From: Patescibacteria group bacterium | Lineage (GTDB): Bacteria; Patescibacteriota; Patescibacteriia; 2-12-FULL-60-25 | Length of the DNA: 64,000 bases | Reading direction: 5' to 3' | Assembly: GCA_031082005.1 (NCBI GenBank) | Contig: JAVHLR010000001.1 | Location: forward strand, 687,251-751,250 | In this document: positions 42,462 through 51,951 of the stretch, one piece after another | Position numbering within the stretch: position 1 is the stretch's first letter | Layout of the letters: the number at the start of each line of letters is the position of its first letter | Program-made: the position numbers and the translations under genes | The notes under the pieces: model-generated | What the model saw: only the letters and a program-made list of their open reading frames with translations | What the model was told of the DNA's origin: nothing | Databases searched by the model: none

Positions 42462-43949
42462 TTACGGAGCTCTCCACTGATGCACGAGCTCTAGCACCTT
42501 GGCCCTGACCGCTCGCGGGTCAGCACCACCGGCCTTCGCACCGAAAAAAAGCCTGACGACGGACTCTTCCTCCTCTTTCAGCGTCCGCATGATTGGCGAA
42601 GCTTCAAGCCAAGAATCTCCGTTGACGTCACAAGCGTACTTGCCCTCTTCGTCCAAAGACAAGAGATAGGCACCACGCTCCAGATCACGCATCGCTTTTA
42701 GGGGCTGACGGTCGACTATGAACCTCTCGTCAGGATACGCCTTCGACATGACATCGAGCACATGCCGTGCCAGGTCGTCGTCGTTCTTGCCGAACTCGTA
42801 AAGCCTCTTCCAAAGGTCTCTGGCGACGATACGTCGAGCCAACTCCGCCGTACCGTTACCGCCACCTGAAGCTGACCCGAGTCCTTCCATCAGGGCTTTC
42901 AGGAAGGACTCGTCGCTCATCCGAAGATAGCCTTCGACGAAACCGTCGAGCGTAGCCGTCTTGAAGACGCACGCTCCGGACTTCCCCGCTTTTCGCGTGA
43001 TCTCGTCCATCATCAGTTCGATGGCTCGCAAGGTCTTGTGACGATAGATCTGCGCAAACATCTGGAACCTCGCCTGCACGAAATTCTCGATAGCGCGCAG
43101 ACTGCTCATCCTCCAACCCAGACGGTACGCATGAAGGTCAGCTCCCTTCCCTCTTACGCAGAGTACGGACTTGAGGATACGGTTCGGTTCGTACAGGCCA
43201 TAACTGACGCCACAAGCGCGGCTATCGCGCAGCATGTAGTCCATGCGATCCGCATCCACCGGTGCCGATGAGATCAAATCACGCAAGAACGGCACCCAGG
43301 GACGCAACTCTTCCGGCACGTCAGCATGAGGTCGCGCGTTCAACATAACCGCAGCCAGTAGGGACGGCATCCAATATTCATCATCACCACCGTTATCCGA
43401 CCACAGTACGGCAAAAAGCAGGCACGTAGCCGCCTCATGGCTAATTCTGTCTCCATTGCCCTGAAACAGCTCCGCTCTATACGGCCGTAAAGGATCCAAC
43501 CTCGGATCGTCCAACAACGGTTCGACGTCATAGAGCTTCGGTGCGAATCTCTTGTAGGCGTGCGAAAGCGGACCATGGCCCAAATCATGGACTAGCGCCA
43601 AGATCCTCGCGACACGTTGCAGCGTGGCTTTGAACTTAGCATCGAGTTCATGGAACTTGATGGCCTGCCCCGGTTCGGCTTGCGCTCGGCTGCGCAGTTT
43701 CGACGAAGCGGCTCGCGAACCGCTGCTCACGGCATCAAGCATCGACTGCGTCATATGCACGACGCCGATGCAGTGCTCGAAGCGCGTGTTGGTCGCCGTC
43801 GGAAAGACATAGCGCAACAAGCCCGTTTGATGTATCGAACGCTGCCGCTGGAACAAGGGATGGTCGATGATCCCCATCTCTTCCGGCGTCAGCTTGATCA
43901 GGCCATACAGCCCATCGTGGATCGAACGACTGCGCGTGAGATAGTTCAT
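42462..43949 (-). CDS. HD-superfamily phosphohydrolase (SAMHD1/dGTPase-like)
   Basis: The 495-residue enzyme has the metal site NTRFEHCIGVVHMTQ, the HD pair in ALVHDLGHGPLSHAY and the distal DADRMDYMLRDS, a set typical of dNTP triphosphohydrolase relatives. The start was placed at 43949 because a strong purine-rich site (GGAGAGGGG) precedes it; the ATG 15 bp upstream overlaps that site. Between the first two metal motifs lies a polar, Ala/Ser/Arg-rich insert (SSGSRAASSKLRSRAQAE). Substrate unknown. Confidence 0.88.
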   Translation of the reverse strand: MNYLTRSRSIHDGLYGLIKLTPEEMGIIDHPLFQRQRSIHQTGLLRYVFPTATNTRFEHCIGVVHMTQSMLDAVSSGSRAASSKLRSRAQAEPGQAIKFHELDAKFKATLQRVARILALVHDLGHGPLSHAYKRFAPKLYDVEPLLDDPRLDPLRPYRAELFQGNGDRISHEAATCLLFAVLWSDNGGDDEYWMPSLLAAVMLNARPHADVPEELRPWVPFLRDLISSAPVDADRMDYMLRDSRACGVSYGLYEPNRILKSVLCVRGKGADLHAYRLGWRMSSLRAIENFVQARFQMFAQIYRHKTLRAIELMMDEITRKAGKSGACVFKTATLDGFVEGYLRMSDESFLKALMEGLGSASGGGNGTAELARRIVARDLWKRLYEFGKNDDDLARHVLDVMSKAYPDERFIVDRQPLKAMRDLERGAYLLSLDEEGKYACDVNGDSWLEASPIMRTLKEEEESVVRLFFGAKAGGADPRAVRAKVLELVHQWRAP

Positions 43950-44011
43950 GACCCCTCTCCTCATGACTAGAAAGATCTTGTCGAATCTTCGTCTATTAAA
44001 ACCACGATGTC

Positions 44012-44050
44012 AAATTCAAAAGACCCGGTAGTACCGGGTCTTTTGAATTT
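44012..44050. terminator. Strong terminator after rpsI
   Basis: Nineteen-base complementary arms (AAATTCAAAAGACCCGGTA and its complement) surround a central G. The arms are A/T-rich at the base, so it acts in both directions. It closes the ribosomal operon. Confidence 0.9.
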
Positions 44051-44054
44051 CAAT

Positions 44055-44636
44055 TTAACGCTTGCTCCACTGCGGTGCTCGTCGCGCACCCTTCAAGCCG
44101 AATTTCTTTCGTTCCTTCTTGCGCGCGTCGCGTTTCAGGAACCCTAACTTCTTCAAAGCTTTACGATATGTCGGGTTGAGCTGCAACAGGGCGCGGGAAA
44201 TGCCGTGACGCACTGCGTCTGCCTGACCGCGGATGCCGCCACCAACGACCTTAGCACTGACATCGACTGCGCCTTCCTGGCCAGCCGTCTTCAGCGGACT
44301 CGTCACAGTGTCACGCAACTCGAAAGTCGTAAAATATTTATCGTATGGTTTGCCGTTCACGGTTATCAAGCCTTTGCCGTTCTTGATCAGACGAACCCGC
44401 GCAATGGAAGTCTTACGACGACCCACTGTGCTGATGAAAGATCCGCCCTTTGCCGCGGCGCCTCCGGCCAGTTCATCCTCTTCAACTGCTTCCATCGCCT
44501 TCAGTTCTTTTTCCGCTGTTTCGGCAGTGTCTTCAGACACCTTTTTCTTGGCGGTGACTTTTTTTTCCTTGGTCTCCGTCTTCTTGGCCTTTGCGGGCTC
44601 CTTCTTCTTGTCTTTGTCTTCTTTCTTGGTCGGCAT
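44055..44636 (-). CDS. rpsI: 30S ribosomal protein S9 with basic N-terminal extension
   Basis: The C-terminal 130 residues are canonical uS9: [19 protein letters not shown], then [20 protein letters not shown] and the tail ending APQWSKR, which reaches the P-site tRNA. The first 65 residues are an extra Lys/Glu-rich segment ([18 protein letters not shown]) not found in standard S9, which has about 130 residues. Last gene of the operon, two bases after rplM. Confidence 0.96.
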   Translation of the reverse strand: MPTKKEDKDKKKEPAKAKKTETKEKKVTAKKKVSEDTAETAEKELKAMEAVEEDELAGGAAAKGGSFISTVGRRKTSIARVRLIKNGKGLITVNGKPYDKYFTTFELRDTVTSPLKTAGQEGAVDVSAKVVGGGIRGQADAVRHGISRALLQLNPTYRKALKKLGFLKRDARKKERKKFGLKGARRAPQWSKR

Positions 44637-44638
44637 AG

Positions 44639-45022
44639 CTATTTAACGAAAGTCAATCTCTTAAGCCTTCTGTCCTGTGTAGAGTTCTTCGGCAACATAT
44701 ACTTGACTGCATGGCGCAGAATCTCTGAAGGATTCTCCTCACGCAGCTTAGCCACCGGCTTCCTCTTTAGGCCTCCCGGACGGTTGCTGGTGCTGAAATG
44801 CTCCTTCTGTTCCCACTTCTTGCCGGTGAAGACTACTTTATCTGCATTCTTGATGCGCACGAAATCACCCATATCGATATGCGGTGTGTATTCCGGTTTA
44901 TGCTTACCCATGAGCAAGGTCGCGATCTTGGTCGACAATCGTCCGACGACCATCCCTGCGGCGTCTATCTCATGAATCGCACGTTGTACCTGGGGCATCC
45001 CCTTCTGTGATTTCCACGTCAT
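44639..45022 (-). CDS. rplM: 50S ribosomal protein L13
   Basis: uL13 is an early assembly protein. From the ATG at 45022 it has 127 residues with [20 protein letters not shown] and [18 protein letters not shown]. The longer frame overlaps rplQ and is not L13-like. The C-terminus is about 15 residues shorter than in E. coli. The gene is co-transcribed with rplQ and rpsI. Confidence 0.95.
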   Translation of the reverse strand: MTWKSQKGMPQVQRAIHEIDAAGMVVGRLSTKIATLLMGKHKPEYTPHIDMGDFVRIKNADKVVFTGKKWEQKEHFSTSNRPGGLKRKPVAKLREENPSEILRHAVKYMLPKNSTQDRRLKRLTFVK

Positions 45023-45026
45023 ATCA

Positions 45027-45383
45027 TTAGTCTTTAACGAATTGGATCTGTGCCATTTCAGCCCCATCACCCTGGCGCTGACCTATCTTTATGATGCGGG
45101 TGTAGCCGCCTGGGCGCGTCGCATAACGCGGTCCAAGCTCTTCCAAGACCTTGTTCACTGCCGTTTCCACCGTCAAGACTTTCGCCAATTCACGGCGTGC
45201 GGTCAAAGTCTTCTTGCGTCCGGTCGTGATCAATTTTTCGACCATAGGTCTCACTGCCTTAGCTTTCGCCAAAGTCGTGTTCATCCTTTCGTACAGGACC
45301 AAACTTGTCGCCAAACCTCGCAACAAAGCCTTGCGCGGGCCGTTCTTGCGATCCAGTGTCTTGCCTTTTCTGTTATGCTTCAT
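45027..45383 (-). CDS. rplQ: 50S ribosomal protein L17
   Basis: The 118-residue bL17 begins MKHNRKGKTLDRKNGPRKAL and has the TTLAKAKAVRPMVEKLIT core helix. It overlaps rpoA by 11 bp, so the two are coupled. Order rpsD-rpoA-rplQ is the classic alpha operon. Confidence 0.97.
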   Translation of the reverse strand: MKHNRKGKTLDRKNGPRKALLRGLATSLVLYERMNTTLAKAKAVRPMVEKLITTGRKKTLTARRELAKVLTVETAVNKVLEELGPRYATRPGGYTRIIKIGQRQGDGAEMAQIQFVKD

Positions 45384-46071
45384 ATTCCAATTCTTTAAGC
45401 AGGTTCAAATGGTCCAGCATGATGCTAACCGCTGACTTACAAGCGTCTATAGGATCGATCGTACCGTCGGTTTCTATGGTCAGGACCAACTTATCATAGT
45501 CGGTCTTTTCGCCTAAACGCGTCGCTTCGACTTTATACGATACATTAATCACAGGATTGTATAGCGCATCGATTGCGATCGTACCAAGTTCCAGTTTCTC
45601 CTTTATGCGCTCTTCGGTGGATCTGTAGCCACGTCCCGGCGATATCGTGACTTCCATCTCTAAGGATGCGTTCTTATCCGTCAACGTCGCGATCACCAGC
45701 TCTGGATTGACGATTTCGACATCAGCGTTCTTAGAAAAATCACCTGCTGTCACCGCCTTTTCGCCCTTTACGTTCAATGTGACCTTGACCGGTTCTTCTG
45801 CGAAGCACTTCAGACGCAGCGATTTCAGATTTAAGATGATCTCCAATACGTCTTCCTTCACGTTCGGTATGGTAGAGAACTCATGTTCTGCGCCCTTGAT
45901 CTTCACCGCTGTGACCGCTGCTCCAGGCAAGGACGACAAAAGTACGCGACGCAGCGCGTTACCGATAGTCGTGCCGTAACCCGGCATACACGGTTCTACT
46001 GTAAGTATGCCCTCGCCGGCTCGTTCGCCGCGGGCAAAGACTATTTTGGACGGAAGAAGTAATGACTCCAT
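45373..46071 (-). CDS. rpoA: RNA polymerase alpha subunit, N-terminal domain only
   Basis: The 232-residue protein contains the complete alpha-NTD needed for dimerisation and beta/beta' assembly (PCMPGYGTTIGNALRRVLLS, SPGRGYRSTEERIKEKLELG). It stops after CKSAVSIMLDHLNLLKELEY, where E. coli alpha enters the linker. The C-terminal domain that binds UP elements and many activators is absent. The stop codon is inside rplQ and both frames are intact, so this is not a sequencing break. Confidence 0.96.
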   Translation of the reverse strand: MESLLLPSKIVFARGERAGEGILTVEPCMPGYGTTIGNALRRVLLSSLPGAAVTAVKIKGAEHEFSTIPNVKEDVLEIILNLKSLRLKCFAEEPVKVTLNVKGEKAVTAGDFSKNADVEIVNPELVIATLTDKNASLEMEVTISPGRGYRSTEERIKEKLELGTIAIDALYNPVINVSYKVEATRLGEKTDYDKLVLTIETDGTIDPIDACKSAVSIMLDHLNLLKELEYEA

Positions 46072-46089
46072 ACTTAAGGTACGTGATTA

Positions 46090-46701
46090 TTAACGCGAAT
46101 AATATTCGACGATTAGTTGGGGTTCAAATATCTGCTTCAGATCGTCCGCTGCCGGAAGGCTCGTTACCTTGACCGTCAGGCTCTTTACGTCCGACGTCAA
46201 CCAAGACGGGACTTCCACCTTGGGCAGGTTCTCGAGGAAAATCTTCCAGATCTTCTTATCTTTTTTGTTGTCACGAACAGTGACTATATCGCCCGGTTTC
46301 ACTTGGAACGAAGACACATCCACCTTCTTGCCGTTGACCGCGATATGGGCGTGAGAAATCACCTGACGCGCTGCAGCCCGGGTCTTCGTCAGACCGGCGC
46401 GGAACAAGACGTTATCCAAGCGAGTCTCCAAAAGACGCACCAAATTCTGCGCTGTATCGCCCTTCATGTTAGTCGCTTTCTCGAAATAATTGCTGAACTG
46501 CTTCTCCATCACGCCATAAACCAATTTCGCACGCTGCTTTTCGCGCAGCTGTTTGCCGTAATCGGTGATGCGCCTGCGGCTCGTCGGACCATGCACACCA
46601 GGACCATAAGGACGTTTCTCCAAAATCCTGGCCATCTTTTCACGGCCGTCCAGGTTCAATCCTTCGCGCCTGACGCGCTTTGCTGTAACTCGTAATCTCA
46701 T
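46090..46701 (-). CDS. rpsD: 30S ribosomal protein S4
   Basis: uS4 nucleates 30S assembly. The 203-residue sequence has LEKRPYGPGVHGPTSRRRIT and the S4 RNA-binding domain with TRLDNVLFRAGLTKTRAAAR and SHAHIAVNGKKVDVSS. The N-terminus has no zinc-binding cysteines (C-minus type). In many bacteria S4 autoregulates this operon; no such site was identified here. Confidence 0.97.
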   Translation of the reverse strand: MRLRVTAKRVRREGLNLDGREKMARILEKRPYGPGVHGPTSRRRITDYGKQLREKQRAKLVYGVMEKQFSNYFEKATNMKGDTAQNLVRLLETRLDNVLFRAGLTKTRAAARQVISHAHIAVNGKKVDVSSFQVKPGDIVTVRDNKKDKKIWKIFLENLPKVEVPSWLTSDVKSLTVKVTSLPAADDLKQIFEPQLIVEYYSR

Positions 46702-46707
46702 AATGGT

Positions 46708-47157
46708 TTATACCCTACGAGGCCGCGGCGGTCTGCAACCGTTATGCGGGATTGGGGTGATGTCTTTTATGCTTAAAACTCCGACATTATTGGCCTGGAA
46801 AGCCCGGATAGCGCCTTCCCTGCCCTGACCGACGCCGGAAACCAAAATGTTGACGTCCTTCAGTCCGTAACCAGAAGCTTTATCCACAGCATTCCTGACG
46901 ACAATCGAGGCAGCGTATGGCGTAGACTTCTTCGGCCCCTTGAAACCCGCGGCACCGGCGCTCGCCCAAGACAACACGTTGCCGTTCAAATCCGTCAGCG
47001 TGACGATCGTATTGTTGTACGTCGCTTGGATATACGCTTTACCATGAGGTATCACGCCCTTGGCTTTCGTCTTCGTCTTCTTACGCCCCTTCGCACCCTT
47101 CTTGTCTGTCGTGGCGGAAGCTGTCGTTTCGACGTTTTTTGTTTGCTCGTCAGTCAT
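46708..47157 (-). CDS. rpsK: 30S ribosomal protein S11
   Basis: uS11 of 149 residues, with an N-terminal Lys-rich extension of about 35 residues. The core is [20 protein letters not shown], then [11 protein letters not shown] and the C-terminal [17 protein letters not shown]. It is 3 bp from rpsM and 6 bp from rpsD. Confidence 0.97.
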   Translation of the reverse strand: MTDEQTKNVETTASATTDKKGAKGRKKTKTKAKGVIPHGKAYIQATYNNTIVTLTDLNGNVLSWASAGAAGFKGPKKSTPYAASIVVRNAVDKASGYGLKDVNILVSGVGQGREGAIRAFQANNVGVLSIKDITPIPHNGCRPPRPRRV

Positions 47158-47160
47158 ACT

Positions 47161-47547
47161 TTACTTCTTTTCAAGTTTACGTTTACCCGAACCCATGGTA
47201 CGGCGCACATTGCCCTTCACGGTACGGCAGTTGGTTTTTGTCCTTTGTCCGCGAGCAGGCAACCCTTTGATGTGTCTTGAACCGCGGTACGATCCAATAT
47301 CTTTCAAGCGTTTGATATGGCTCATGACCTCGCGTCGCATCTCGCCCTCAACCTTATAATTTTTTTCGACGTAATCGCGCAGGGTGTTGGCCTGATCTTC
47401 AGTCAGATCCTTTACCCTGATGTCAGGGTTCATTCCCGTCTCTTTCAAGATCTTCTTTGCCGTAACCTGGCCGATCCCATAAATGTAGGTCAACCCGATT
47501 TCGATTCTTTTTGCATTGGGGAGAGTTACTCCAGCGATTCTAGCCAT
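47161..47547 (-). CDS. rpsM: 30S ribosomal protein S13
   Basis: The 128-residue uS13 has the N-terminal [20 protein letters not shown], the GIG helix-hairpin-helix and the C-terminal [19 protein letters not shown] tail that bridges the subunits and tRNAs. It follows rpmJ by 12 bp. Confidence 0.97.
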   Translation of the reverse strand: MARIAGVTLPNAKRIEIGLTYIYGIGQVTAKKILKETGMNPDIRVKDLTEDQANTLRDYVEKNYKVEGEMRREVMSHIKRLKDIGSYRGSRHIKGLPARGQRTKTNCRTVKGNVRRTMGSGKRKLEKK

Positions 47548-47559
47548 AATCGAATTTAA

Positions 47560-47673
47560 TTAGCCCTGTCTCTGCTTATGTTTAGGATTTTTGCAAATCA
47601 CAACAACCCGCCCTTTCCGGCGTATGACCTGACAATTGCGGCACATTGCCTTTACCGATGATCTAACTTTCAT
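47560..47673 (-). CDS. rpmJ: 50S ribosomal protein L36
   Basis: A 37-residue frame beginning [20 protein letters not shown]. It carries the zinc ligands C11, C14, C27 and H32, the C-plus form of bL36. It lies exactly between infA and rpsM on the same strand, its usual place. Confidence 0.96.
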   Translation of the reverse strand: MKVRSSVKAMCRNCQVIRRKGRVVVICKNPKHKQRQG

Positions 47674-47724
47674 AAGAGTCGTAAATTAAGCCATGAACTA
47701 ATACGCGAAGGGCTGTCAAGTGGG

Positions 47725-47952
47725 CTATAATCTATATGTTATTCTACCTTTTGTCAAATCGTAGGGGGTTATCTCGACCTGCACCTCGTCCCCTGGAGTA
47801 AGGCGGATACGGTACATCCTCAATTTTCCTGCTAAATGACACAAAATAGAGTGTCCATTATCGAGCTTTACCCTGAACATAGCCGAGGGTAAGGCCTCTT
47901 CGATGACACCTTTGACTACGATAAAATCCTTGGCGGCTTTATTGGCTCCCAT
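47725..47952 (-). CDS. infA: Translation initiation factor IF-1
   Basis: IF-1 occupies the A site during initiation. The 75-residue OB-fold protein reads [20 protein letters not shown] and ends [13 protein letters not shown] short N-terminal extension (MGANKAAKD) replaces the usual Met-Ala-Lys-Glu start. It is the first gene of the ribosomal operon, about 55 nt downstream of the predicted transcription start. Confidence 0.97.
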   Translation of the reverse strand: MGANKAAKDFIVVKGVIEEALPSAMFRVKLDNGHSILCHLAGKLRMYRIRLTPGDEVQVEITPYDLTKGRITYRL

Positions 47953-48014
47953 AATTAAAATTTGTCGCGTTTTTGATGCGAATGATTGTGATAAACGTTG
48001 GAAACAACTCCGAG

Positions 48015-48043
48015 ATAATAGCAGGGCTTCACGGATTTTACAA
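48015..48043 (-). promoter_or_regulatory. Promoter of the infA/alpha ribosomal operon
   Basis: On the minus strand -35 TTGTAA (48038-48043) and -10 TATTAT (48015-48020) are spaced 17 bp apart. The -35 box starts 3 bp after the alaS stop. Confidence 0.7.
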
Positions 48044-48045
48044 GG

Positions 48046-49911
48046 TTAAATCCCGATATTCGCTTTAATCCGTCTGACGCCGGAAGAGACAGCTTCTTCC
48101 TTCAGTATCTTGAACGAACCCAATTCCCCGGCATGCGTCACATGCGGCCCACCGCAGATCTCCTTGGAAAAACCTTCGACCGTATAGACGCTCACCTTTT
48201 CGCCATATTTCTGTTCGAACAGACCTATCGCCCCAGCTGCTTTAGCCTCATCGACCGTCATTTCTTCGCGCGTCACAGGCAAATCACGCTTGATGACGTC
48301 GTTCACGATATCCTCTACTTTTTTAATTTCTTCGGGCGTCATCTTTTGCCCATGCGAAAAATCGAACCTCAACCTCTCCGCCGTTATGTTGCTTCCTTTC
48401 TGCGCCACATGCTCGCCCAAAACCTGTCGTAGCGCCTGATGCAGCAAATGCGTAGCAGTATGCAGACGAGTAGTCTCTTCCGAGTGATCAGCCAAACCTC
48501 CCTTAAAGGCACCAGCAGAAGCTGCACGCGAAAGTTCTTGATGTTTCTTGAATTCTTCTTGAAAAGACACCACGTCCAATTCAGCCCCTGCCTCCTGAAC
48601 CAGCTCCTGCGTCAATTCCAACGGAAATCCATACGTTGAAAATAAAATAAAGGCTTCTGCACCGGAAATCATATGCTCGCGTGACATACGTTCGAATTCC
48701 TTCAGACCTTTCTCTATGGTTTTGGCGAACTTTTCTTCCTCCTTAGAAATCTCGTCAACAATCCTTTGCCGATTAGTCTCAAGCTCCGAATAATATCCGC
48801 CGTATAACCCGATCACAACAAGGGCGACGTGCGCCAAAAAAAGATCGGATATACCCAAACGCTTGCCCTCACGGACTGCACGGCGGATCAAGCGGCGTAC
48901 GACATATCCCTGCCCGACGTTAGATGGCACGACACCTCTCTGGTCGCCGATGATGAAAGTCGCGGCACGGATATGATCCGCAATTATGCGGAATGAGCGG
49001 TTCGCCTGCTCTGCCTCGCTATCAAATCCATCCACCGATTTCGAATATTTCAACTTAGCCTTGTCTTCAATCGCCCCGATGATGACCTGAAAATCCTGAA
49101 TATCAAAAACTGTGGGCACACCGGCTAACATAGCCGCGGTCCGCTCTAAACCCATCCCAGTATCAACGTTCTTTTGAGCCAATGGCACATACGAACCATC
49201 CGCCTTTTTCTCATACTGCATGAAGACGTCATTCCAGATTTCGATAAAACGTCCGCAATCGCAATTCGGGTGGCACACCGGACCGTAAGACTGGTCATGC
49301 TCTTTTCCCGTATCATAAAACATTTCTGTATCTGGACCGCACGGTCCGGTCTGACCCGCCGGACCCCACCAATTCTTTTCTTTCGGATACGTGTAGATTC
49401 TAGGGCCATCATTGCCTCGTACAGGCTCGTCCCTGCCGGCAACGCCCACGGCAGCAACAATTCCCTTGACTTCAAACTGAGCCTGCCAAATGGCGATAGA
49501 CTCTTCGTCCCTAGGCGAATTCTCATCTCCTTCGAAAACAGTCACGTAGAGCCTATTCGGATTCAAGCCCAACCACTCAGGCGAAATCATGAACTCGAAT
49601 GACCAGCTGATCGCTTCGGGTTTGAAATAATCGCCCAAAGACCAGTTACCGAGCATCTCAAAAAATGTCAGGTGCCGATTATCCCCTACTTCCTCGATAT
49701 CACCCGTACGGATGCACTTCTGGCTGCTCGCCAATCTGGCTCCCATCGGATGAGGCTGACCTAACAGATAGGGCACTAACGGAAACATGCCCGCCATGGC
49801 GAACAAAGCGGTCGGATCGTTTTCAGGGATCAGTGAAGCCGAAGGGATAATTTCATGTCCCTTGCTCTTGAAAAAATCCAGATATTTCTGGCGTAATTCG
49901 GATAATGTCAT
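48046..49911 (-). CDS. alaS: Alanyl-tRNA synthetase lacking the C-terminal domain
   Basis: The 621-residue enzyme has the class II catalytic core (HEIIPSASLIPENDPTALF, FFEMLGNWSLGDYF), the tRNA-binding domain and a complete editing domain. The editing domain carries HTATHLLHQAL and the C-x-x-x-H of ICGGPHVTHAG. It ends at SSGVRRIKANIGI, so the roughly 250-residue C-Ala domain that helps bind tRNA and dimerise is missing. E. coli AlaRS has about 875 residues. Similar short forms occur in reduced genomes. Confidence 0.96.
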   Translation of the reverse strand: MTLSELRQKYLDFFKSKGHEIIPSASLIPENDPTALFAMAGMFPLVPYLLGQPHPMGARLASSQKCIRTGDIEEVGDNRHLTFFEMLGNWSLGDYFKPEAISWSFEFMISPEWLGLNPNRLYVTVFEGDENSPRDEESIAIWQAQFEVKGIVAAVGVAGRDEPVRGNDGPRIYTYPKEKNWWGPAGQTGPCGPDTEMFYDTGKEHDQSYGPVCHPNCDCGRFIEIWNDVFMQYEKKADGSYVPLAQKNVDTGMGLERTAAMLAGVPTVFDIQDFQVIIGAIEDKAKLKYSKSVDGFDSEAEQANRSFRIIADHIRAATFIIGDQRGVVPSNVGQGYVVRRLIRRAVREGKRLGISDLFLAHVALVVIGLYGGYYSELETNRQRIVDEISKEEEKFAKTIEKGLKEFERMSREHMISGAEAFILFSTYGFPLELTQELVQEAGAELDVVSFQEEFKKHQELSRAASAGAFKGGLADHSEETTRLHTATHLLHQALRQVLGEHVAQKGSNITAERLRFDFSHGQKMTPEEIKKVEDIVNDVIKRDLPVTREEMTVDEAKAAGAIGLFEQKYGEKVSVYTVEGFSKEICGGPHVTHAGELGSFKILKEEAVSSGVRRIKANIGI

Positions 49912-49985
49912 ATTCAGGGAATAATCGTACCCTGTACTTCACGCTTCGTACAGTCCTTTTTGCCAAGCGGCCCGCGCCCTGCCTC

Positions 49986-50822
49986 TCAACCGACATCCCC
50001 AGTGACCATTTTCGACACATCATCTACGTGCTGCAGCGCCGTGCCGTTATTGTTCTCTTTTTTCCGCAACAACTGGTGGTACACCAATTCAGCCTGATTC
50101 ACGAATACTTTGAGCAAAGAAATGTCGATTTCCGTAATTTTCGAAGGATCGACCTTCATCAGAAGGTATGCCTTACATCCGGTCTGTTTGCGATCCGAAG
50201 GCACCACGAGCACCTCCTTGCCGTCCTCTGTCCCGACGAAAGCATGAGAAGCGCTGTATTGATGCAGACTACGCAATTCCTTGTTCGCTACTTTGAGGCT
50301 AGACTCGGAGGACTTGTGATAAATTTCGTATTCCGTACGGAGCTTATCCAGCTCCATGACACGAATGAAGGCATTCTCCGCCTTCACGATAGAAACCGCA
50401 TCGGTGATCATCGACTGCAAGATGTCTTTGCCGTAAGAACTCTTGTCCACTAACGAAAGCGAGGTTTGGTTTACCAATTTCTGGAGCAGTTCGATGTGGC
50501 GATTGATCGAGCCGATGTATTTGTATGATTCTATCAGTTCGTTCAAAGCGCGTTTTGCCGTATCCTGGGCTTCATCGCGTTCTTTCAGGCGCTTTTCCAT
50601 GATCCTCTCGTATAACGAAAAAGTGGCCAAACCCACCAAACCGAAAATAAAAATAAGGATTTCTTCGACGTGCGCTTCAGGAATACCCAAAAAATCGCTT
50701 CGTACGATAGAAGGCGACATCACGGCGAAAACAAAAATCACCAGATAGACCAAGGATATCCACTCAACTCGTCCGGCGAAAGCTAAACGACCTTCGTCAT
50801 TCATTTCTGGCATATTCTCCAT
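49986..50822 (-). CDS. Membrane protein with coiled coil and GAF-like C-terminus
   Basis: Unrecognised 278-residue protein. Two membrane helices near the N-terminus (WISLVYLVIFVFAVMS and EEILIFIFGLVGLATFSLY) lead into a long helix (about residues 75-125). A soluble domain follows whose pattern (DAVSIVKAENAFIRVMELD, then VLVVPSDRKQTGCKAYLLM) resembles GAF sensory domains. No kinase or cyclase output is attached. The ATG shares one base with the mnmA stop (TAATG), so the two are coupled. Confidence 0.7.
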   Translation of the reverse strand: MENMPEMNDEGRLAFAGRVEWISLVYLVIFVFAVMSPSIVRSDFLGIPEAHVEEILIFIFGLVGLATFSLYERIMEKRLKERDEAQDTAKRALNELIESYKYIGSINRHIELLQKLVNQTSLSLVDKSSYGKDILQSMITDAVSIVKAENAFIRVMELDKLRTEYEIYHKSSESSLKVANKELRSLHQYSASHAFVGTEDGKEVLVVPSDRKQTGCKAYLLMKVDPSKITEIDISLLKVFVNQAELVYHQLLRKKENNNGTALQHVDDVSKMVTGDVG

Positions 50823-51913
50823 TAAGTACCAATTATTATGCCTCCACCTAGGCATTCTTCTCGCTTATAGGCGACAGCCGACTGACCTGGAGAAACCGCC
50901 TTGACTGGCTGTTCGAAATCAACACGTAATTCACCCTTTTGCTGGCCTTTAGAGATCTTCGCCCCAACCGCCTCTTGTCGATATCTTATCTGGACCTGGC
51001 ATCTTAGAGGCAAAACTGGTGCTTTCTTGCCGGAAATCCAACAAAAATCTCCGATCTCCGCATATTTTGCATACAACAAGGGATGATCAGCTCCTGCGAC
51101 TACGACAAGCCTATTTTCCTGCACATCCTTATCGGCAACATACCATGCCTGTGCGCCATTGGAAACCAAAATACGCTGTCGTTGCCCTATTGTGTACGCA
51201 TCAAGACCAGAATGTCGTCCCAATACTTTTCCTTTATCATCGACGATATCTCCGGGCTTTGACGGTATCTTTTTCCGCAAAAACTCGACCATATCCAATT
51301 TACCCATGAAACAGATTCCTTGGCTGTCCGGCTTATCGAAGACAGGCAGCTTGAATTTTTGCGCCAAGTGCCTGACGTCTGTTTTTTTCAGATCACCCAC
51401 GGGAAAAAAGGTCCTTCGCAACGACCGTTGCGTGATTCGGCACAAGAAATACGATTGATCCTTGTCTTGGTCAAGACCGCGGAACAGATGTGCCTCACCG
51501 TCTTTGTCTCGTTTCACCCTGGCGTAATGGCCTGTAGCGATGAAATCCGCGCCCACCTTATCCGCCGCATCCAGAAAAAGACCGAATTTTATGTACTGGT
51601 TGCACAAAACATCCGGATTCGGCGTTATTCCCGCCTCATATCCACGAAAAATCTCCTCAACGACTTTCTGACGATATTCTTTTTCGAAATCAAACGTCAT
51701 GAGCGGAATACCGAGCTTTGCCGCGACACGGATGGCATCTCGCCTTTCGCTCTTCCAAGCGCATTCACCCGTAGCCAGATCTTTCGTGTCGCTCCAATTC
51801 TTGATGAAACCACCGATTACTTCGTATCCCTGTCTCAACAACAAAGCCGCAGCCACGCTAGAGTCGACGCCGCCGGACATGCCGACCAAGATTTTCTTCT
51901 TTTTATCCTTCAT
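50822..51913 (-). CDS. mnmA: tRNA 2-thiouridine synthase MnmA
   Basis: MnmA thiolates U34 of tRNA-Lys, -Glu and -Gln. The 363-residue protein has the PP-loop GMSGGVDSSVAAALL, the first catalytic Cys in NPDVLCNQYIKFG and the second in DSQGICFMGKLD, and a C-terminal beta-barrel. tRNA-Lys(UUU), one of its substrates, is encoded in this window. The sulfur donor pathway is not visible here. Confidence 0.97.
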   Translation of the reverse strand: MKDKKKKILVGMSGGVDSSVAAALLLRQGYEVIGGFIKNWSDTKDLATGECAWKSERRDAIRVAAKLGIPLMTFDFEKEYRQKVVEEIFRGYEAGITPNPDVLCNQYIKFGLFLDAADKVGADFIATGHYARVKRDKDGEAHLFRGLDQDKDQSYFLCRITQRSLRRTFFPVGDLKKTDVRHLAQKFKLPVFDKPDSQGICFMGKLDMVEFLRKKIPSKPGDIVDDKGKVLGRHSGLDAYTIGQRQRILVSNGAQAWYVADKDVQENRLVVVAGADHPLLYAKYAEIGDFCWISGKKAPVLPLRCQVQIRYRQEAVGAKISKGQQKGELRVDFEQPVKAVSPGQSAVAYKREECLGGGIIIGT

Positions 51914-51951
51914 TCATCTCTCTTTCCTGGCTTATCTTGCCCGAGCGAAAG

